Source of the DNA: Planctomycetota bacterium
Lineage (GTDB): Bacteria > Planctomycetota > UBA1135 > UBA2386
Assembly: GCA_016794425.1 (NCBI GenBank)
Contig: JAEUHR010000053.1
Span: forward strand, 101,799-165,798
Length of the DNA: 64,000 bases
Direction of reading: 5' to 3'
Part shown: piece after piece, positions 60,301 to 64,000 of the stretch
How the letters are laid out: every line of letters begins with the position of its first letter
Position numbering within the stretch: the first letter of the stretch is position 1
Made by a program: the position numbers and the translations under genes
Notes under the pieces: model-generated
What the model was told of the DNA's origin: nothing
Seen by the model: the letters and a program-made list of their open reading frames with translations, nothing else
Databases searched by the model: none

Positions 60301-60386
60301 CCAGGCGCTTCTTCCGCGAGCTGCTGCAGCAGCACGCGGACTCCGAGGAAGCCAAGGCCGCCCGCGCCCACGTGAAGGACGACTGA
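57312..60386 (+). CDS. exported TPR-repeat protein (1024 aa)
   Basis: A 1024-aa protein from ATG 57312, with a signal peptide ending STAQA near residue 20. It is almost wholly tetratricopeptide repeats, more than twenty units, with the 34-36-residue pattern G-Y-A-x-P (for example FEQFLAQQPEHALAAEAHYRLG and YRLGNLLEARGEHRLAVAQF, shown in part). Final units end with FFRELLQQHADSEEAKAARA. TPR solenoids mediate protein-protein contacts. It lies 17 bp upstream of an ExbB gene, and exported TPR proteins next to ExbB/ExbD are seen in several phyla, acting as partners of the motor. No enzymatic motif. Confidence 0.82.
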   Translation: MRHLAPAAFAALFLPSLSTAQADRRPEAFQIGLGLQQRGLHDEAARYFEQFLAQQPEHALAAEAHYRLGTSRAERGAAEPAIEALQNALQKAGADFALRPECRYRLGNLLEARGEHRLAVAQFTALAKEVAPDHYLLAAARFAEGEAMRELGDDARAAEAFLAAAVAATGERASFRFPALYQLGFAQLRQNQLGEAAATFAVAADAATDDAGRGECRHLAGDLLLRRGDVAAARAAFTAAVQLGGEFADDAQLGLGFAALQAGDGAGARREFERVVAEHPQSPLVPKAMLEIARSLYTQGSHGEAATRLQPLLLDGAPDDVRQQARELLGLCELAGGKGEAAVAALQQALSAAAAPDRPRLSFALGEAFANLSRWDDALAAYDAVPAEAPSELRGEALYGACFALHSLGRHADSTARARALLALEPPHRLRPQAVFAIAENLFADRDYAGAERQYEMLADDTAHRERAAWKLAWCRYLQGDAKAAAARFAALAEQADAAVAEEALSMQALALCESGEGDGALALADRYRVRYPSGAFLDRTERIAARVLRQRGDLAAAQKRLARAAQAAAATQALADQAEQAELAYLQGDFAAADALFEALCRDQGAVGARAAAGRAWCAFELGDDAGCAQRLGEAFAHGAAEAELPGLFELRSALAHRRQDWANAIAAGREFLQRFPSHGKAAAMRYALGTAEARSGDSAAARRTLGELVQAGGFDRMDRVHYELAWACRRDADEAAALRAFADVAAATTDEELAGEARLHLGTAALAQDDVVAARAHLASVRGSHRATALYRLAFAEFERSAGDLQQLAVARDLCAEIVALPDTPLRGEALYLGAECCHRLGDERGACERLVRLLTDAPQHERAPRAQLLLGECAVLAGDGAIAVPPLEAFLRGAGIETLDQARAHLWLGRARALRGEHDKAEASLQRVTELTDTALAAEAQFRIGEVRLARGDLNGAADAFVKLPILYGHAEWVRRGLLQAALAYEQLQQPAKARRFFRELLQQHADSEEAKAARAHVKDD

Positions 60387-60403
60387 CCCGAGCACCGACG
60401 ACG

Positions 60404-61087
60404 ATGAGCCTCTCCCTGCAAGCGACCGACGTCTCGCGCACGATCGGCGACTTCTTCGCCGACGGCGGCATCCTGATGTGGCCGATCCTCGGCTGTTCCG
60501 TGGTCGTGGTCGGCCTCGCGGTCGACCGCTACCTGTCGCTGCGCCGCGCACGCGTGCTGCCGCAGGTCGTGCTCGACGCGGTCGAGCAGATCGTCGGCGG
60601 GCGTGTCGAGGTGATCCAGGACGGCATCGCGGCCGCCGACGCGCCGGCGGCGCGCGTGCTGGCCGCCGGGCTGCGGCGGCGTGGTCACCTGCTCGCCGAC
60701 GTCGAGAAGGCGATGGAGGACCGGCTGCAGCAGGAGGCGGCGCGGCTGCGCGCCAACGTGCGCGGCATCACGCTGATCGCGGCGGTCGCGCCGCTGCTGG
60801 GGCTGCTGGGCACCGTGCTCGGCATCGCCGACGCGTTCGCGGCGGTCGAACAGTCGGGACTCGGCCGCGGTGACAACAGCGAAGCGCTGGCCGCCGGCAT
60901 CAAGGTTGCGCTCTACACGACGATCTTCGGCCTGTTCGTCGCGATCCCGGCGACGCTGGTCGCGGCGCACCTGCACGCGCGCGCGCGGCGGCTGGCGGCG
61001 CTGGTCGCCCACGAACTCGAACCGGCGGTCGCGGCGCTCGCAGCGCGGCCGCCGGGCGGCACGCCGGAGGCGGTGCATGCGGCTTGA
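60404..61087 (+). CDS. exbB: MotA/TolQ/ExbB proton channel protein
   Basis: A 227-aa inner-membrane protein with three helices. They are near residues 24-44 (GILMWPILGCSVVVVGLAVD), 128-150 (LIAAVAPLLGLLGTVLGIADAF) and 172-193 (VALYTTIFGLFVAIPATLVA). The pattern APLLGLLGTVLG before and GLFVAIPATL after is the MotA/TolQ/ExbB signature. With ExbD it converts proton flow into mechanical movement that energises outer-membrane transport. The large cytoplasmic loop is between helices 1 and 2. It overlaps exbD by 11 bp. Confidence 0.93.
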   Translation: MSLSLQATDVSRTIGDFFADGGILMWPILGCSVVVVGLAVDRYLSLRRARVLPQVVLDAVEQIVGGRVEVIQDGIAAADAPAARVLAAGLRRRGHLLADVEKAMEDRLQQEAARLRANVRGITLIAAVAPLLGLLGTVLGIADAFAAVEQSGLGRGDNSEALAAGIKVALYTTIFGLFVAIPATLVAAHLHARARRLAALVAHELEPAVAALAARPPGGTPEAVHAA

Positions 61088-61493
61088 CGACGGCGACGAC
61101 AGCGGCAGCGACGAAGGCCTGAACCTGACGCCGCTGGTCGACGTCGTGTTCCTGCTGCTCGTGTTCTTCCTCGCCGCGACGACGCTGGCGCGCGAGGAGG
61201 TCGAGCTGGACCTGCGCCTGCCCGAAGCGCGCTCCGGCGCCGCGCCCGGCGCCGACCGGGCGCTGGTCGTCAACGTGTTCGCCGACGGCCGCATCGTCGT
61301 CGACGGCCGCGAACTGACGCTGGAAGCGCTGCGGCAGCGGCTCGCGGCAGCCTGGCAGCGCGACCGCGACCAGGCGGTGCTGGTGCGCGGTGACCATGCC
61401 GCGCAGTTCGGCATCGGCCTGCAGGTGCTCGATGCGTGCCGCCTGGCGCGGATCCAGAAGGTCGACTTCGCGGCGCTGCCGCAGAAGAACTGA
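61077..61493 (+). CDS. exbD: biopolymer transport protein ExbD/TolR
   Basis: A 138-aa protein with a short acidic cytoplasmic start, one membrane helix near residues 19-38 (LTPLVDVVFLLLVFFLAATT) containing the proton-carrying Asp in LVDVVF, and a periplasmic domain (ALVVNVFADGRIVVDGREL onward) with the usual ExbD/TolR fold. It assembles with ExbB. Its start overlaps exbB, and the next gene begins 4 bp after its stop, so TPR, ExbB, ExbD and the tether protein form one operon. Confidence 0.93.
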   Translation: MRLDDGDDSGSDEGLNLTPLVDVVFLLLVFFLAATTLAREEVELDLRLPEARSGAAPGADRALVVNVFADGRIVVDGRELTLEALRQRLAAAWQRDRDQAVLVRGDHAAQFGIGLQVLDACRLARIQKVDFAALPQKN

Positions 61494-61497
61494 CGCG

Positions 61498-64000
61498 ATG
61501 CGCTTCTCGGAGCGGACCCGTCGGCTGGTGATGCGGCTCGCCTGGGCCGGACTCGTCATCGCGGCGTCGCTGCTGGTCGGGTTGCGGCTCGGGCGACCGC
61601 TCTACTACACCGACGGCGCCAGTGTGGTCGCCGCCGACCGGCTCGGTGGTGGCGGCATGGTGCGTTGGAACACGCCCGAAGTCGTCGCCGAGCTGCCGGG
61701 ACCCGTGCAGGGGCGCATCGCCGTGCTGCCGGACGGCCGGCTCGTCTACGGCCGCACCACCGACGCCGGCACGACCGACCTAGTCAGCTTCGACCCGCAG
61801 CGGCCGGCGGTGCCGCCGGAGCCGGTCTACGGCCTCAACACCGCACACAACGAACTGGCGCCCGCGGTCGGCGCCGACGGGCGGCTCTACTTCGCGTCGG
61901 ATCGGCCGGCGGGCCGCGGCGGCTACGACCTGTGGGTGGCGAGCCCGACCGGCCTCGGCTTCGCGGCGCCGCTGCCGCTGTTGCCGTGCAACACCGCGCT
62001 CGACGAGACCGACCCGGCACCGCATGCCGACGGCAGCACGCTGGTGTTCGCCCGCATCGATCCGGCGGACCGCGAGCAGCGCGCGGCCTCCTTGTGGCTC
62101 GTGCACACGGACCGCGAACTCGACCCCGAGCCGCTGTTCACGGCGGGGCGCCCGCGGGCGCCGTGGCGCGCCGACCGCGATCCGGTCTGGGCGCCCGGCG
62201 GCAACGCGCTGTGGTTCGTGCGGCAGCAACCGGGGGCGCCGCTGCAGCTGCTGCGCGCGAGCTGGTTGGCCGGCAGCTTCGACGAACCGCTGCGCATCGA
62301 CGCGGCCTGGGGCACCCGCGACCTGCGCGCGCCGATGCCGGCTGCGGACGGCCGTTCGCTCGGACTCTGGCAGCCGCGGCGGGCCGCCGGCGACGTCGAC
62401 CTGTGGTTCCGCAGCGAGGCCGAGGAACTGCTGCCGTGGTGGCCCGGCCAGCGCTGGCTCGAGCACCTGCTGCTCGGCACGGTCGCGGTCTGCGCGCTGC
62501 TGCTGGTGCTGCTGCACCTCGGTCGGCGTTGGCAGGCGATGGACCTCGTCGCGCAGTGCCTGCTGCTGTCGCTGCTGCTGCACGTGCTGCTGCTGCTGTG
62601 GCTCTACGGGGTCGAAGTGCCGGGCTCGCCGCTGCCGGGCAGCGACGACGAGGGGCGCATCGAAGTGGCGCTGGTCGCGGCGGCGAGCCCGTCGACGGCG
62701 GCCGCTGCGGCGCCACAGGCCGCCGACGTGGTGGCGCGCGCGACGTTCGCCGTGGCGCCGCGGCCGCTCGCGGTCGAGGCGCCCGCGGCGGCGGTCGACG
62801 ACGCGGCGCGCCAGCGGCAGCTGGCGACACCGAGGGCCGAGTGGCAGCGCGAACTGCAGGCGGCGCCGGTCGAAGCGGCGGCGGGCCTGCAGGACCACGG
62901 GGCCGAACCCGAACGCCGGGCGGCGGTGGCCGAGGTCGTGCCGCCGACGGCGGCCGAACTGCCGGCGGTCCAGCGCGGCGCGGCCGTGGCGCCGGCGTCG
63001 GCGCTGGCCGCGGCGGCAGCCGCGCCGGTGGTGGTCGCGATGCCCGGCGCCGCAGTCGCGCCCGGGACGGCGCCCCGGGCGCTGCTGACGAGCCCGACGC
63101 CGGTTGCGGTCGCGACGGCGCGTTCCGCCGAGGTGGCGCCGGCGGCGGTGGTCGACGCGGCGCCGGTGACGGCCGTACGCGCCGCCGCGGCCGGACCGTC
63201 CGCCGTGGCGCCGGCCAACCTGCAGGTCGCGGCGGCGGCGGCGGCGGCACCGGCGGTGGCTCGGGCGGCGGTGGCTGCGGCCGAGCCGGCCCCGGTCGCC
63301 GCGCCGACGGGGGCGTTGGCGCGCGGCACTGCCGGGCTCGCCGCGCCAGCGGCCGCACCGCCGATGGCCGCCACCGCGCGCGAACTCGCCGCGGTCGCCG
63401 AGCTGCGCGACGCCGACGCGGCGACCGGCGCGGCCGTGACCCCGAGTGCGGCGCCGACGCCGGCACCCGCGGCGGTGCAGGCGGCAGCGGTCGCGGTGGC
63501 TGCCGCCGCAGCGACCGTGCGCGGCGCCCGCGAAGCCGAGCGTGCGCGGCCGCTGGCGGCGCCGGCCGCGCCGGGCACCGGCCTCGAACGGATCGGGGTG
63601 GCGGCACCGCCGGTGGCGGCGGCACCGCTGCCGACCGCTGTGCGCGACGCACCTGCGCACGGCGCGGTCGCGCTGCGCGACCCGGCGGCGGCCCCGGCCG
63701 CGCCGACGCCGCTGGCTGCCGCGGCGCCGACGCCCGCGCCCGCGCCGGTGGCGCGGGCCGCGGTGCCGGCGGCCGCACCCAGCGCCAGTGCCGTCGCCGC
63801 CCCGGCGCGTGCTGCGGCGGTGCCGCGGGACCGCGAGGCGGTGCTGCCGCCCGCGTCGGCGCTGGGTCGGGCCGAGGCGCGAGAGGCGCGGGTCGGTGGC
63901 GCGCCGCGGCCGCTGCCGACCGCGCGCCGCGCCACGGCGCCGACCGAGCGCGCGCCGGCGCTGCGCGACGTGGCCCCGGTGGCAGCCACCGGCGCTGGCG
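61498..64000 (+). CDS. membrane protein with propeller-like domain and long Ala/Pro-rich tether, partial
   Basis: This 834-residue fragment runs off the right edge. Residues about 10-30 are a first helix (AWAGLVIAASLLVGLRL). About 35-315 form beta-propeller-like sequence with a PD40/TolB-type blade (DGRLYFASDRPAGRGGYDLW). Two further helices lie near 322-342 (LLLGTVAVCALLLVLLHL) and 349-370 (VAQCLLLSLLLHVLLLLWL). From about 385 to the end the chain is Ala/Pro/Val-rich with few hydrophobics. This fits a membrane-anchored periplasm-spanning linker, such as TonB or TolA have. The C-terminal domain that would contact an outer-membrane partner is outside the window. It starts 4 bp after exbD. Confidence 0.75.
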   Translation, partial: MRFSERTRRLVMRLAWAGLVIAASLLVGLRLGRPLYYTDGASVVAADRLGGGGMVRWNTPEVVAELPGPVQGRIAVLPDGRLVYGRTTDAGTTDLVSFDPQRPAVPPEPVYGLNTAHNELAPAVGADGRLYFASDRPAGRGGYDLWVASPTGLGFAAPLPLLPCNTALDETDPAPHADGSTLVFARIDPADREQRAASLWLVHTDRELDPEPLFTAGRPRAPWRADRDPVWAPGGNALWFVRQQPGAPLQLLRASWLAGSFDEPLRIDAAWGTRDLRAPMPAADGRSLGLWQPRRAAGDVDLWFRSEAEELLPWWPGQRWLEHLLLGTVAVCALLLVLLHLGRRWQAMDLVAQCLLLSLLLHVLLLLWLYGVEVPGSPLPGSDDEGRIEVALVAAASPSTAAAAAPQAADVVARATFAVAPRPLAVEAPAAAVDDAARQRQLATPRAEWQRELQAAPVEAAAGLQDHGAEPERRAAVAEVVPPTAAELPAVQRGAAVAPASALAAAAAAPVVVAMPGAAVAPGTAPRALLTSPTPVAVATARSAEVAPAAVVDAAPVTAVRAAAAGPSAVAPANLQVAAAAAAAPAVARAAVAAAEPAPVAAPTGALARGTAGLAAPAAAPPMAATARELAAVAELRDADAATGAAVTPSAAPTPAPAAVQAAAVAVAAAAATVRGAREAERARPLAAPAAPGTGLERIGVAAPPVAAAPLPTAVRDAPAHGAVALRDPAAAPAAPTPLAAAAPTPAPAPVARAAVPAAAPSASAVAAPARAAAVPRDREAVLPPASALGRAEAREARVGGAPRPLPTARRATAPTERAPALRDVAPVAATGAG

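Noticed and set aside
56661..60551. A 1296-codon minus-strand frame opposite the TPR gene
   Set aside because: Shadow of a high-GC coding strand; Arg/Gln/Ala-rich, no domain.
61600..64000. Minus-strand long frames at the right end
   Set aside because: Ala/Arg/Pro-rich shadows of the tether gene, which starts properly after exbD and stays open to the edge.

Overview
The window is a very GC-rich, gene-dense bacterial chromosome segment. It has almost no intergenic DNA, many 1-20 bp gene overlaps (mostly ATGA or GTGA junctions), frequent GTG/TTG starts, and no tRNA, rRNA, IS element or CRISPR that I can see. I infer a Gram-negative-type planctomycete (Planctomycetota) or close relative. The reasons are an envelope gene set (LpxB, TolC, ExbB/ExbD, several lipoproteins), a Ser/Thr kinase fused to a long repeat region, Tat-exported sugar-isomerase-like TIM barrels, and oversized Pst permeases with periplasmic inserts. 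No marker gene in the window proves this placement.

Layout. 0-5 kb: a partial secreted helical-repeat protein, larC, efp, a Tat-exported TIM barrel coupled to an aminotransferase, and a rhodanese. 5-10.6 kb (minus): a chain of five overlapping genes (glutamine amidotransferase, ABC ATPase, ABC permease, lpxB, ubiD). 10.6-12 kb: TrkA. 12-17.9 kb (minus): a glycan cluster of two SDR epimerases, a GT2 glycosyltransferase and a 952-residue polytopic protein. 18-19.2 kb: two small unknowns, one a lipoprotein. 19.3-28.7 kb (plus): a repair-type operon of a tandem-duplicated UvrA (about 1975 aa), an XPB-family helicase and a 608-aa partner, joined by 4-bp overlaps. 28.8-31 kb: an FAD oxidoreductase and a ThiE-like protein. 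31-37.3 kb (minus): pstSCAB. 37.4-41.5 kb (plus): a degenerate signal-peptidase-like protein, thiL, tsaE, an ECF sigma factor and a candidate membrane anti-sigma. 41.5-49.8 kb: TolC, a HEAT-repeat protein, the convergent Ser/Thr kinase, a BNR-repeat lipoprotein and an Sfp-type phosphopantetheinyl transferase. 50-57 kb: a Y-family polymerase, a 52-aa membrane protein, an M1 aminopeptidase lipoprotein, thrS and a GHL10/DUF187 glycosidase-like lipoprotein. 57.3-64 kb (plus): a 1024-aa TPR protein, ExbB, ExbD and a protein running off the window that joins a periplasmic propeller-like region, membrane helices and a long Ala/Pro-rich tether.

The two most notable systems are the UvrA-UvrA / XPB / partner operon and the TPR-ExbB-ExbD-tether operon. 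In the first, both helicase-side proteins carry the same small domain that in TFIIH joins XPB to p52. The second looks like a proton-motive-force transducer of unusual composition. The Pst transporter is also unusual, because both permeases carry large extracytoplasmic inserts.
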